Origin: Azospirillum picis
Lineage (GTDB): Bacteria; Pseudomonadota; Alphaproteobacteria; Azospirillales; Azospirillaceae
NCBI RefSeq assembly: GCF_017876115.1
Contig: NZ_JAGINO010000025.1
Location: 43,202 to 107,201, forward strand
Length of the DNA: 64,000 nucleotides
Reading direction: 5' to 3'
Shown: positions 24,060 to 32,356 of the stretch, in pieces
Position numbering within the stretch: position 1 is the stretch's first letter
Layout of the letters: every line of letters starts with the position of its first letter
Position numbers and translations under genes: made by a program
Notes under the pieces: generated by a model
Database searches by the model: none
Told to the model about the DNA's origin: nothing
What the model saw: the letters and a program-made list of their open reading frames with translations, nothing else

Positions 24060-24248
24060 ATGAGCGATCAGCAGAAGCCCAGCACGCCCGGCGAGATTCC
24101 GCCGCCATCCAATCCCAATCCGCCGCAGCCCGACCGGCCGACCACCCCGGATCCCTATCCGGTACCCGACAACCCCGGCGTCCTGCCGGAGGTTCCGCCG
24201 CCGGCGGACGAACCGATGCCGGGAATGCCGAACCCGACAACGGCGTAA
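24060..24248 (+). CDS. proline-rich small protein (62 aa)
   Basis: About a third of the residues are proline (EIPPPSNPNPPQPDRP, PVPDNPGVLPEVPPPADEP). No signal or membrane segment is seen, and no family is assigned. CAGGGAG stands 8 bases before ATG 24060. It follows the entericidin gene by 73 bases on the same strand. The stop falls within a 14-base tandem repeat. Confidence 0.55.
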   Translation: MSDQQKPSTPGEIPPPSNPNPPQPDRPTTPDPYPVPDNPGVLPEVPPPADEPMPGMPNPTTA

Positions 24249-24284
24249 ATTCTGGGGCGTAAATTCTGGGGCGTAAGTCCGGGG
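24243..24284. repeat. 14-base tandem repeat over the stop codon of the proline-rich gene
   Basis: GCGTAAATTCTGGG is present twice exactly (24243-24256, 24257-24270) and a third time with changes (24271-24284). The first copy contains the stop codon TAA. A hairpin (CTTCCCCG 24304-24311 with CGGGGAAG 24317-24324) follows and may end transcription from either side. Confidence 0.75.
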
Positions 24285-24336
24285 GCGCGACCCCTGGCCG
24301 GGTCTTCCCCGCCAGTCGGGGAAGGCCGGCGGCCCT

Positions 24337-25143
24337 TCAGGCCGCCGCGGCCGCCACCGTCCGTTCGACCCAGGCTTCGACCGTTTCGGCGGCCGCCACC
24401 CAATCGCGTTCCAGCATCATCGCGTGGCCCATGCCGGGCATGAACACCGGCTTGGTGCCCAGCGCGGCCGCGGTGGCGACGACCTCCGCACGGGGAAACA
24501 GCAGGTCCTCCTCCGCCCCCATGACGAGGACGGGGACATCCCGTGGCGGAAGCACGGGAAAGGGGACCCAGCCGCCGATGTCCAGAAGGACCCGGCGCGA
24601 CTCCTCCTGGAGGAACGATTCGTATTTCGCCGCCTCGACACGCGGCATCGCGTCGGAGAACATGGCGCGGCGAACGGCCTCCGGATCGATCGCGTCCTCT
24701 CCGAACGCCATGAGCATCGACATCTGCTGGTAGACGTAGGGTGACCGCCAGGCCAGCCCCATGGTCGAGGACCAGAGGCCGTAGGGAGGCGCGGACGCCA
24801 TCAGAACGCCCGCCGGGAAGCGGCGCCTGGCCAAGGCGCGCTGGACCACGATGCCGCCCATCGAATGGCCGATCAGGACCGGCGGGGCCGACAGCCGGCC
24901 GGCGGCCTCCAGCACATCCTCCACATAATCGGCGATGCCGAAGCCGTGCAGGCGGTCGCGCCCTTCGCTGCCGCCATGGCCGCGCAGCGAGACGGCGTGC
25001 GCCTCCCAGCCGCGGTCCGCGAACCAGGGAAGAAACTTGGCGTCCCAGATCCAGGCGCCGCTGAAGGCGCCATGCACGAACAGGAGCGGAGGTGTCTTCG
25101 CGACCGCCGCCGGGCGGCGGCTGATGATTTCCAGATTGGACAT
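24337..25143 (-). CDS. alpha/beta hydrolase (268 aa)
   Basis: This is an alpha/beta-hydrolase-fold enzyme: LLFVHGAFSGAWIWD (oxyanion strand), LRGHGGSEG, nucleophile elbow GHSMGG (Ser), late acid near MGAEEDLLFP, and catalytic His in PGMGHAMML. It probably cleaves an ester or related bond; the substrate is unknown. ATG 25143 was chosen; the longer frame adds 30 residues without family character. It is the sole gene on the minus strand here, facing the entericidin and proline-rich genes. Confidence 0.88.
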   Translation of the reverse strand: MSNLEIISRRPAAVAKTPPLLFVHGAFSGAWIWDAKFLPWFADRGWEAHAVSLRGHGGSEGRDRLHGFGIADYVEDVLEAAGRLSAPPVLIGHSMGGIVVQRALARRRFPAGVLMASAPPYGLWSSTMGLAWRSPYVYQQMSMLMAFGEDAIDPEAVRRAMFSDAMPRVEAAKYESFLQEESRRVLLDIGGWVPFPVLPPRDVPVLVMGAEEDLLFPRAEVVATAAALGTKPVFMPGMGHAMMLERDWVAAAETVEAWVERTVAAAAA

Positions 25144-25316
25144 CTGACCGCAGGTTGTGGTTTCGCTTTGCAAAAAGCATGGGGCGCGAAGGCGGGGTTG
25201 TCCAGCGGCTGGCCGGGCAACCCTGATCCGCATCCCGGCAGGCGCCGTTTGACGCCGCCCGTGCGCTTTGCGACAGTCCGCTCGCGACCGACCAAAACCC
25301 GATCCGGAGACGGCCT

Positions 25317-25817
25317 GTGCCCGACAAAGCCCGATCGCCGAACCCGCGGCAGACCTCGCGCCCTAATCCGCCGGTTCTCGATTCCGCTGCCCTCGACGCG
25401 GAAACCGGAGCCACCGATTACCCACAGCCGTTCCGGGCGCAAGTCGCCGGCCGGCACCGGGCCGCGTTGGGCGACCCGCTGGGGCTGACGAATTTCGGCG
25501 TCAACCTGACGCGGCTGGCGCCCGGTGCGTCCTCCGCCCTCCGGCACTGGCACAGCCGGCAGGACGAGTTCGTCTATGTGGTGGAGGGCGAACTGACCCT
25601 GGTCACCGACGCCGGGGAAACCCTGCTGACGCCCGGGATGTGCGCCGGCTTCCCGGCCGGGGTGGCTGACGGCCACCGGCTGGTCAACCGCAGCGGCCGG
25701 CCGGCCAGCTACCTGGAGGTCGGGGACCGCAGCGCCGGCGACGAGATCGACTATTCCGACGAGGACATGGTCTGGCGCGACGGCGCCTATCACCACCGCG
25801 ACGGAACGCCCTGGTGA
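25317..25817 (+). CDS. cupin-domain protein (166 aa)
   Basis: A single cupin barrel spans residues 60-150. RHWHSRQDEFVYVVEGELTLVTDAG gives the metal-binding H.H....E pattern of motif 1, and GMCAGFPAGVADGHRLVNRS supplies the second motif with a His. It may bind a metal and act as a small-molecule sensor or dioxygenase-like enzyme. The start is GTG 25317 with GGAGA upstream. Its stop overlaps the cobU GTG (GTGA), so it belongs to the cobalamin operon, although its role in it is unknown. Confidence 0.85.
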   Translation: MPDKARSPNPRQTSRPNPPVLDSAALDAETGATDYPQPFRAQVAGRHRAALGDPLGLTNFGVNLTRLAPGASSALRHWHSRQDEFVYVVEGELTLVTDAGETLLTPGMCAGFPAGVADGHRLVNRSGRPASYLEVGDRSAGDEIDYSDEDMVWRDGAYHHRDGTPW

Positions 25818-26368
25818 CGACAGCCCCGGCGATGGCCGCCGACCTGACGCTGGTGCTGGGCGGCGCCCGCTCCGGCAAGAGCCGCTATGCCGAGGGGTTG
25901 GTGACGGCACTGGGCGGACCGCGCGTCTATGTCGCAACCTCGCGGATCTGGGACGCCGAAATGGCTGAGCGGGTGGCGCGGCACCGCGAGGACCGCGGTC
26001 CCGGCTGGACGACGGTGGAGGAACCACGCGACCTGACCGGCATGCTCCGCCGCCATGCCGCCGCCGGGACCGGGCTCCTGGTCGATTGCCTTACCCTATG
26101 GCTGACCAACCTGATGATGGCCGAAGAGGAGGGGTTGGCCGACGTCGCTGCGGAAACCGTGGCGCTGGTCGACCTGCTGCCGGCCTTGCCCGGCCGGGTC
26201 GTGCTCGTCTCCAACGAGGTCGGGCTCGGCATCGTGCCGGACAATGCGATGGCACGCCGCTTCCGCGACCATGCCGGCCGCCTGCATCAATCCATCGCGG
26301 CCGTCGCGCCGCGCGTCGTGCTGACCGTCGCCGGTCTGCCGATGTTCGTTAAGGGAACCCCTGCATGA
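25814..26368 (+). CDS. cobU: adenosylcobinamide kinase/guanylyltransferase
   Basis: CobU (CobP) phosphorylates adenosylcobinamide and then guanylylates it, activating it for attachment of the lower ligand of vitamin B12. The P-loop GGARSGKSRYAE is at residues 16-27. VYVATSRIWDAEMAERVARHREDR and VDCLTLWLTNLMM are diagnostic blocks, and VVLVSNEVGLGIVPDN follows. 184 aa is the usual length. GTG 25814 overlaps the cupin stop. It is followed by cobO and cobQ on the same strand. Confidence 0.96.
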   Translation: MTTAPAMAADLTLVLGGARSGKSRYAEGLVTALGGPRVYVATSRIWDAEMAERVARHREDRGPGWTTVEEPRDLTGMLRRHAAAGTGLLVDCLTLWLTNLMMAEEEGLADVAAETVALVDLLPALPGRVVLVSNEVGLGIVPDNAMARRFRDHAGRLHQSIAAVAPRVVLTVAGLPMFVKGTPA

Positions 26369-27006
26369 GCGATACTCCCCCCTCCGGCAACGGGCCGGAC
26401 GGCCAGGACGAGATCAACCGCCGCCACGCCGAGAAGATGAAGCGCCGCAAGGCGCTGCAGGAGCGCACGCTGGCCGCCAAGACGGTGGAGAAGGGCCTGC
26501 TGATGGTCCACACCGGGAAGGGCAAGGGCAAGTCGACCGCCGCCTTCGGGTTGATGATGCGGGCCGTCGGCCATGGCATGCGCGTCGGCATGGTACAGTT
26601 CGTCAAGGGTGCCTGGTCCACCGGCGAAACCGTGGCGCTGGAGCGTTTCGAAGACCTGGTGGACTTCCACACGATGGGGGAGGGCTTCACCTGGGACACC
26701 CAGGACCGGGCCCGCGACATCGCCGCCGCCGAGGCCGCCTGGACCAAGACGAAGGAGATGATGGCCGATCCGCGCTATGGCCTGATCGTGCTGGACGAGC
26801 TGAACATCGTGCTGCGGATGGACTATCTGCCGTTGGACGAGGTGCTGGCGACGCTGGCCGCCCGCCGGCCCGAGCTGCATGTCTGCATCACCGGGCGCAA
26901 CGCCAAGCCGGAACTGATCGCCGCCGCCGACCTCGTGACCGAGATGACGCTGGTGAAGCATCCCTTCGAGGCCGGGGTGAAAGCCCAGGCCGGCATCGAG
27001 TTCTGA
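26365..27006 (+). CDS. cobO: cob(I)yrinic acid a,c-diamide adenosyltransferase
   Basis: CobO transfers the adenosyl group from ATP to cobalt(I) corrinoids, forming the Co-C bond of adenosylcobalamin. The P-loop GKGKGKSTAAFG is at residues 51-62. QFVKGAWSTGE, GEGFTWDT and VLDELNIVLRMDYL are standard blocks of the BtuR/CobA family. Length 213 aa is normal. ATG 26365 overlaps the cobU stop as ATGA. Confidence 0.97.
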   Translation: MSDTPPSGNGPDGQDEINRRHAEKMKRRKALQERTLAAKTVEKGLLMVHTGKGKGKSTAAFGLMMRAVGHGMRVGMVQFVKGAWSTGETVALERFEDLVDFHTMGEGFTWDTQDRARDIAAAEAAWTKTKEMMADPRYGLIVLDELNIVLRMDYLPLDEVLATLAARRPELHVCITGRNAKPELIAAADLVTEMTLVKHPFEAGVKAQAGIEF

Positions 27007-27010
27007 CGCG

Positions 27011-28492
27011 ATGACCTTCGGAGCGCCGGCATCGCGCGCGATCATGCTGCAGGGCACCGGATCGGACGTCGGCAAGTCGCTGCTGGTGGCCGGGCTGTGC
27101 CGGGCGCTGGTGCGGCGCGGGCTGACCGTCCGGCCCTTCAAGCCGCAGAACATGTCCAACAACGCCGCCGTGACGGCCGACGGCGGCGAGATCGGCCGCG
27201 CCCAGGCGCTGCAGGCGCGGGCCTGCGGCGTGGCGCCGAGCGTCCACATGAACCCGGTGCTGCTGAAGCCGCAGTCGGACATCGGATCGCAGGTGGTGGT
27301 GCGCGGCGTCGTCGTCGGCACGGCCAGGGCCGCCGACTACCAGGCGCGCAAGCGCGAGCTTCTCGGCACCGTGCTCGACAGCTTCGGCCGGCTGAAGGCC
27401 GAGGCCGACATCGTGGTGGTCGAGGGGGCGGGGAGCCCGGCGGAGGTCAACCTGCGTGCCGGCGACATCGCCAACATGGGCTTCGCCACCGCCGCCGGCG
27501 TGCCGGTGCTGCTGGTCGGCGACATCGACCGCGGGGGGGTGATCGCCAGTCTCGTCGGCACCCACGCGCTGCTGCCGCCGGACGAGCGGGAGCGGATCAA
27601 GGGATTCCTGATCAACAAGTTCCGTGGCGACGTCCGCCTGTTCGACGAGGGCCTGCGGGTGATCGAGCGCCACACCGGCTGGCGCGGCTTCGGCGTCGTG
27701 CCCTGGCTGGGAGAGGCGGCGACGCTGCCGGCGGAGGACGCGGTGGCGCTCGACCGGCCGCGGGGCAACGGGGAGGGTGGCGGGGCGGCGATCCGCATCG
27801 CCGTGCCGATGCTGTCGCGCATCGCCAACTTCGACGATTTCGATCCGCTCGCGCAGGAGCCCGGCGTCGCCCTGACGATGGTGCCGCCGGGGCAGCCGCT
27901 GCCTGCCGACGCGGACGTGGTGATCCTGCCCGGCACCAAGGCGACCATCGCCGACCTCGTCTTCCTGCGCGCGCAGGGGTGGGACATCGACCTGCTGGCC
28001 CATTGGCGGCGCGGCGGCCGGGTGCTCGGCATCTGCGGCGGCTACCAGATGCTCGGCCGCCGCATCGCCGATCCCGACGGCATCGAAGGGCCGCCGGGCG
28101 AGATCGCCGGGCTTGGGCTCCTCGATGTCGAGACCGTGATGAAGGGTCCGAAGGTGCTGGAGGAGGCGCGCGGCACCGAGCGCCGGAGCGGCGAGGCGGT
28201 CGCCGGTTACGAGATGCATATGGGCCGCACGGACGGGCCGGACCGGGTTCGGCCGATGCTCGATCTGGCCGGTGGCGTCACGGATGGGGCCGGGACGGCG
28301 GACGGCCGGGTTGCCGGCTGCTACCTGCATGGGCTGTTCACGGCCGACGGCTTCCGCGCCGTCTGGCTGCGCGCGCTGGGCGGCGGGTCGGATTTGGCCT
28401 ACGGCGTCGCCGTGGAACGGGCGCTCGACGCCATCGCCGACCGGCTGGAAGGCGTGGTCGACGTGGACGGATTGCTGGCGGTGGCGGAGTGA
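27011..28492 (+). CDS. cobQ: cobyric acid synthase
   Basis: CobQ amidates four carboxyls of adenosylcobyrinate diamide using glutamine and ATP. The N-terminal ATP-binding half begins MLQGTGSDVGKSLLVAGLCR and PFKPQNMSNNA. The C-terminal glutamine-amidotransferase half has the nucleophile in GICGGYQMLG, and a His in YLHGLF. 493 aa is normal. It lies 4 bases after cobO. No cobalamin riboswitch was found upstream of this operon. Confidence 0.97.
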   Translation: MTFGAPASRAIMLQGTGSDVGKSLLVAGLCRALVRRGLTVRPFKPQNMSNNAAVTADGGEIGRAQALQARACGVAPSVHMNPVLLKPQSDIGSQVVVRGVVVGTARAADYQARKRELLGTVLDSFGRLKAEADIVVVEGAGSPAEVNLRAGDIANMGFATAAGVPVLLVGDIDRGGVIASLVGTHALLPPDERERIKGFLINKFRGDVRLFDEGLRVIERHTGWRGFGVVPWLGEAATLPAEDAVALDRPRGNGEGGGAAIRIAVPMLSRIANFDDFDPLAQEPGVALTMVPPGQPLPADADVVILPGTKATIADLVFLRAQGWDIDLLAHWRRGGRVLGICGGYQMLGRRIADPDGIEGPPGEIAGLGLLDVETVMKGPKVLEEARGTERRSGEAVAGYEMHMGRTDGPDRVRPMLDLAGGVTDGAGTADGRVAGCYLHGLFTADGFRAVWLRALGGGSDLAYGVAVERALDAIADRLEGVVDVDGLLAVAE

Positions 28493-28524
28493 GGCGGGCC
28501 CTGGCGGCTAAGCCCCTTCCTTAG

Positions 28525-28633
28525 CCCTCCCCCGCCCATGGCGGTGAAGTGACCTGCCGCCGCTTCGCAAGAGGCACCCTCTCCCGCGGCTTCCTGTTCC
28601 GCGGCCCCCTCTGCCGCGGAATGCGGGGGAGGG
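28525..28633. repeat. long-spaced inverted repeat between cobQ and ispH
   Basis: CCCTCCCCCGC (28525-28535) is the exact complement of GCGGGGGAGGG (28623-28633), 87 bases apart. The whole 159-base gap between convergent cobQ and ispH is C/G-rich. Similar CCCTCTCCC...GGGAGAGGG elements are common between genes in this kind of genome. It probably forms a bidirectional terminator or a repeat-derived hairpin. Confidence 0.55.
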
Positions 28634-28651
28634 TTGGAGAGGGGCGAGGCG

Positions 28652-29638
28652 TTACACTTCCTCGGCCGCCACCCGGTCCTCCAATAACGCGCGCGGCAGC
28701 TTGAAGACGATGTTCTCGGTCGCCGTGCGCAACTCCTCGACCGTCACGTCGAACCGGGCACGGGCGGCCTCGATGACCTCCTCCACGAGGATTTCGGGGG
28801 CGGAGGCCCCGGCGGTGATGCCGAGCATGCGCACGCCCGCCAGCGCTGACCAGTCGATGTCGGCGGCGCGCTGGACCAGTTGGGCGGCCGGGCAGCCATG
28901 GGTCTTCGCCACCTCCACCAGACGCTTGGAGTTCGACGAGTTGGGGGCGCCCAGCACCAGCAGTGCCTCCACCTTCGGCGCAATGGCCTTCACCGCCGCC
29001 TGGCGGTTGGTGGTGGCGTAGCAGATGTCCTCCTTCTTCGGACCGGCGATGGCCGGGAAGCGCGCCTGCAGCGCCGCCAGGATCTCGGTGGTCTCGTCGA
29101 CCGACAGCGTGGTCTGGGTGGCGTAGGCGAGGTTGTCCGGATCCCGGACCTGCAGCCCGGCGACGTCCGCGACCGTTTCAACCAGCACCACGGCGCCCTC
29201 GGGCAACTGGCCCATGGTGCCGATCACCTCCGGGTGGCCGGCATGGCCGATCAGCACGATCTGGCGGCCCTCCTCGTAATGGCGCTCGGCCTCGCGATGG
29301 ACCTTGCTGACCAGCGGGCAGGTGGCGTCGAGATAGAACAGGCCGCGGGCGTCCGCCGCCTTCGGCACCGATTTCGGCACGCCGTGGGCGGAGAAGACGA
29401 CCGGGCGGCCGTCCGGCACCTCGGTCAACTCGTCGACGAAGACGGCACCCTTGGCCTCCAGGCTCTGGACGACGAAGCGGTTGTGGACGATCTCGTGCCG
29501 GACATAGACCGGCGGGCCGTAGCGGTCGAGCGCCGTCTCGACGATCTGGATCGCCCGGTCGACCCCGGCGCAGAAGCCCCGCGGGGCGGCCAGCAGAATC
29601 GTCAAGGGCAGGGTGGTGGAAGGTGTGCTCGTGGTCAT
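28652..29638 (-). CDS. ispH: 4-hydroxy-3-methylbut-2-enyl diphosphate reductase
   Basis: IspH makes IPP and DMAPP in the last step of the MEP isoprenoid pathway. The three [4Fe-4S]-binding cysteines appear in PRGFCAGV, DATCPLVSK and EDICYATTNRQ. NSSNSKRLVEVA and GITAGASAPE also fit. ATG 29638 is at the usual N-terminus; an upstream in-frame stretch of 32 residues is not conserved in the family. It is divergent from a lipoprotein gene. Confidence 0.97.
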   Translation of the reverse strand: MTTSTPSTTLPLTILLAAPRGFCAGVDRAIQIVETALDRYGPPVYVRHEIVHNRFVVQSLEAKGAVFVDELTEVPDGRPVVFSAHGVPKSVPKAADARGLFYLDATCPLVSKVHREAERHYEEGRQIVLIGHAGHPEVIGTMGQLPEGAVVLVETVADVAGLQVRDPDNLAYATQTTLSVDETTEILAALQARFPAIAGPKKEDICYATTNRQAAVKAIAPKVEALLVLGAPNSSNSKRLVEVAKTHGCPAAQLVQRAADIDWSALAGVRMLGITAGASAPEILVEEVIEAARARFDVTVEELRTATENIVFKLPRALLEDRVAAEEV

Positions 29639-29746
29639 ATGCGCTGTTCCGCCCTTGCCGTTGTGTGCTGCGCCCAACCGCCACAGCCGGCCCGCCACAG
29701 GGGATAGCCCCCCGCGCGGTCTTGTGCCGGTCAAGCTGGGACACTA

Positions 29747-30382
29747 ATGTCTCGATCCAACAGCCCGTTAACCGATCAGGCCGAACCGATGGACCGCCGC
29801 GACCGTAATATAGGAACCCCTGCCCGGAAAAGCCCGCTGGCGTCCCTCTTCGGGATGAGCCGCCCTGCGCTGCTGGCGGCCGGGGCCGTGCTGGCGCTCT
29901 CAGGCTGCTCCAGCGGGTCGAACAGCCCGGCCGATCTGGCGTTGGCCTGTCCCAAGGTCAACATCGTGCGAGACCTGCAGGAGGTCACGGTCTTCCGCCC
30001 CGGCGGCAAGGACCTGACCGACATGGAGTCGCGGGCCGCCCTGGTCGACTTCACCGGCAACTGCGAATACACCAGCAACGGCGTCACGGTGAACGTGAAT
30101 GCCTTCCTGGTCGCGGAACGCGGGCCGGCGCTGAAGGGCGACGGGGCGAAGTACCAGTATTTCGTGGCGCTGGCGCAGCCCGACGGCACGCTGGTGTCCA
30201 AGGCGTTCTTCGACACCGACGTCACCTTCCAGCCCGGCCAGCAGCGTGCCGGCAGCAGGGAGGAGCTGACGCCGAAGATTCCGCTGCCCAAGGACGGCAA
30301 CGCCAAGGACTGGAAGGTTTATCTCGGCTTCCAACTGACGCCGGAGCAACTGGCGTTCAATCGGGCGCAGGTGAGGAAGTAA
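29747..30382 (+). CDS. putative lipoprotein (211 aa)
   Basis: A signal peptide with lipobox (LLAAGAVLALSGC) is followed by a soluble ~150-residue domain containing VNIVRDLQEVTVFRPGGKD, CEYTSNGVTVNVNAFLV and FFDTDVTFQPGQQ. I recognise this as a conserved alphaproteobacterial type but know no function. It is probably attached to the outer membrane. Start 29747 has a weak GGGAC; ATG 29855, just before the hydrophobic segment, would give a more standard signal peptide. Confidence 0.72.
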   Translation: MSRSNSPLTDQAEPMDRRDRNIGTPARKSPLASLFGMSRPALLAAGAVLALSGCSSGSNSPADLALACPKVNIVRDLQEVTVFRPGGKDLTDMESRAALVDFTGNCEYTSNGVTVNVNAFLVAERGPALKGDGAKYQYFVALAQPDGTLVSKAFFDTDVTFQPGQQRAGSREELTPKIPLPKDGNAKDWKVYLGFQLTPEQLAFNRAQVRK

Positions 30383-30483
30383 GGGAAGGGCAGCACCGGT
30401 CCAATGGCCGGCCTCTGGTCGATCCCGTCGATTGACAAAGCCATCCGATAGCGACAGTGTGCCGCTATCACGCCGATGATCCC

Positions 30484-30704
30484 TCGCGGGAGAGATCGCC
30501 GCGGGCCGGCCGGAAACGGAGGGTCCGCAGGCGGCGCCGAAGGAGCAACCGCCCCCGGAAACTCTCAGGCAAAAGGACCGCAAGGGGATAAGGCAACTCT
30601 GGAAAGCAGCCTCGGCGCTTACCCGCCGCGACTCACCGAAGGAGTAAACCAGCCGTCCGGCTCGACCGGCGGCGGTGAATCTCTCAGGTCCAAGACAGAG
30701 GGGG
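30484..30704 (+). promoter_or_regulatory. tandem glycine riboswitch upstream of gcvT
   Basis: Two adjacent glycine aptamers are visible. The first (about 30484-30591) begins GCGGGAGAGA and has GCCGAAGGAGCAA and AACTCTCAGGCAAAAGGACCG. The second (about 30594-30703) has ACTCTGGAAAGCAGC, ACCGAAGGAGTAAACC and AATCTCTCAGGTCCAAGACAG. These are the family's conserved elements. The switch senses glycine cooperatively and would raise expression of the cleavage system when glycine is plentiful. It ends ~55 bases before the gcvT start. Confidence 0.95.
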
Positions 30705-30758
30705 CATCGTCCTGCACCGATCCCGGTGCGGGCGTGCAAACCCTGTTGGAGGACCCGC

Positions 30759-31871
30759 GTGACCGAGGCTGCATCCGCGCTCAAGACCACCCCGCTGCAC
30801 GCGCTCCATGTCGAGCTTGGCGCCCGCATGGTTCCCTTCGCCGGCTACGACATGCCGGTGCAATACCCGCTGGGCATCCTGAAGGAGCACCAGCACACCC
30901 GCGAGAAGGCCGGGCTGTTCGACGTGTCGCATATGGGGCAGGTCCGCCTGACCGGCGAGGACCCCGCGGCGGCGCTGGAGACCCTGGTCCCCGGCGACAT
31001 CAAGGGGCTGGCCCGCGGCCGCATGCGCTACACGCTGTTCCTCAACGAACAGGGCGGCATCCTCGACGACCTGATGGTGACGAATGCCGGCGACCACCTG
31101 TTCCTGGTGGTCAATGCCGCCTGCAAGGAGCAGGACGTCGCCCATCTGCGGGAGAAGCTCGCCGGGAAGGCCGAGGTGGAACTGCTCGACGATCTGGCGC
31201 TGATGGCGCTGCAGGGGCCGATGGCTGCCGCGGTAATGGCCCGCTTCGTGCCGGAAGCCGCCACCATGAAGTTCATGAGCTACCTGCCCGCGACCTTCAA
31301 GGGCGTGCCGGTGGTGCTCACCCGCTCCGGCTACACCGGCGAGGACGGCTACGAGATCTCCTGCGACAAGGCCGATGCGGAGATGATCGCCCGTGCCCTG
31401 CTGGCCGAGGCGGAGGTCGAGGCGATCGGGCTGGGTGCCCGCGATTCGCTGCGGCTGGAGGCGGGGCTGTGCCTCTACGGCCACGACATCGACACCACCA
31501 CCACGCCGGTCGAAGGCGCGCTGGAATGGACGCTGCCGAAGCGCCGCCGCGCCGAGGGCGGGTTCCCCGGCTATGACATCATCCACCGGCAACTGACCGA
31601 AGGGGCCACCCGCCGCCGCGTCGGCATCCAGCCCGACGGCCGTCAGCCCGCCCGCGAGCACACCGAAATCCAGGACGCCGCCGGGAACCGCATCGGTGAG
31701 GTCACCAGCGGCGGCTTCGGGCCGACCGCCGGGGCACCGGTCGCCATGGGCTATGTCGATATCGCGAACTCCGCGGTGGACACGCCGCTGACGCTGGTGG
31801 TGCGCGGCAAGCCACTGGCCGCCCGCGTCGCCGCCACGCCCTTCGTGCCGCAGCGTTACTACCGCGGCTGA
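30759..31871 (+). CDS. gcvT: glycine cleavage system aminomethyltransferase (T protein)
   Basis: GcvT moves the methylene group of aminomethyl-lipoyl-H protein to tetrahydrofolate. Family blocks include TPLHALHVELGARMVPFAGYDMPVQY, FDVSHMGQ, GYTGEDGYEI, and GLGARDSLRLEAGLCLYGHDID. 370 aa is normal. GTG 30759 was chosen because GGAGGA sits 5-6 bases upstream. The gene is led by the glycine riboswitch and followed by gcvH, gcvPA and gcvPB. Confidence 0.97.
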   Translation: MTEAASALKTTPLHALHVELGARMVPFAGYDMPVQYPLGILKEHQHTREKAGLFDVSHMGQVRLTGEDPAAALETLVPGDIKGLARGRMRYTLFLNEQGGILDDLMVTNAGDHLFLVVNAACKEQDVAHLREKLAGKAEVELLDDLALMALQGPMAAAVMARFVPEAATMKFMSYLPATFKGVPVVLTRSGYTGEDGYEISCDKADAEMIARALLAEAEVEAIGLGARDSLRLEAGLCLYGHDIDTTTTPVEGALEWTLPKRRRAEGGFPGYDIIHRQLTEGATRRRVGIQPDGRQPAREHTEIQDAAGNRIGEVTSGGFGPTAGAPVAMGYVDIANSAVDTPLTLVVRGKPLAARVAATPFVPQRYYRG

Positions 31872-31897
31872 TCCGACCGACGCTGCGTCGACCATCA

Positions 31898-31915
31898 TCC
31901 CCGTCTTCGCGGGGA
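31898..31915. repeat. short hairpin between gcvT and gcvH
   Basis: TCCCCG (31898-31903) pairs with CGGGGA (31910-31915) around TCTTCG. The sequence CATCCCCGTCTTCGCGGGGACG has the form of a common intergenic element in alphaproteobacterial chromosomes. It could modulate or terminate transcription within the gcv operon. Confidence 0.6.
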
Positions 31916-31980
31916 CGATCGTCCCAGGACGTTTCGAACCGCTTGCCAACGAACGATCTTCAGGAACAGGGAAGACCCAG

Positions 31981-32355
31981 ATGACCAGGAAATTCACCAA
32001 GGACCACGAGTGGGTGCTCGTCGAGGGCGACGTTGCCACCGTCGGCGTCAGCGACTTCGCGCAGAGCCAGCTCGGCGACGTGGTGTTCGTCGAGCTGCCC
32101 GAGGCCGGCCGCGTGCTGGAGCAGGGCAAGGAAGCCGCCGTCGTCGAATCGGTGAAGGCCGCCAGCGACGTCTACGCCCCGATCTCCGGCACCGTCGTCG
32201 AGGCCAACCAGGCGCTGGTCGATGATCCGGCCATGGTCAACAGCGCCGCCGAGACCGACGGCTGGTTCTTCAAGATCCAGATCAAGGACGCCTCGGAACT
32301 GGACGGGCTGATGGACGAAGCGGCCTACAAGTCCTTCCTGGAGGAAGCGCACTGA
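31981..32355 (+). CDS. gcvH: glycine cleavage system H protein
   Basis: GcvH carries the aminomethyl group on a lipoyl arm between the P, T and L proteins. The lipoylated lysine is K59 in VVESVKAASD. KDHEWV and GDVVFVELP at the start are typical. 124 aa is the normal length. It lies 109 bases after gcvT and one base before gcvPA. Confidence 0.97.
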   Translation: MTRKFTKDHEWVLVEGDVATVGVSDFAQSQLGDVVFVELPEAGRVLEQGKEAAVVESVKAASDVYAPISGTVVEANQALVDDPAMVNSAAETDGWFFKIQIKDASELDGLMDEAAYKSFLEEAH

Positions 32356-32356
32356 C

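Noticed and set aside
25144..25316. Cobalamin riboswitch before the cupin-cobU-cobO-cobQ operon
   Set aside because: I see no B12-box-like sequence and the upstream gap is only ~170 bases with no convincing fold.
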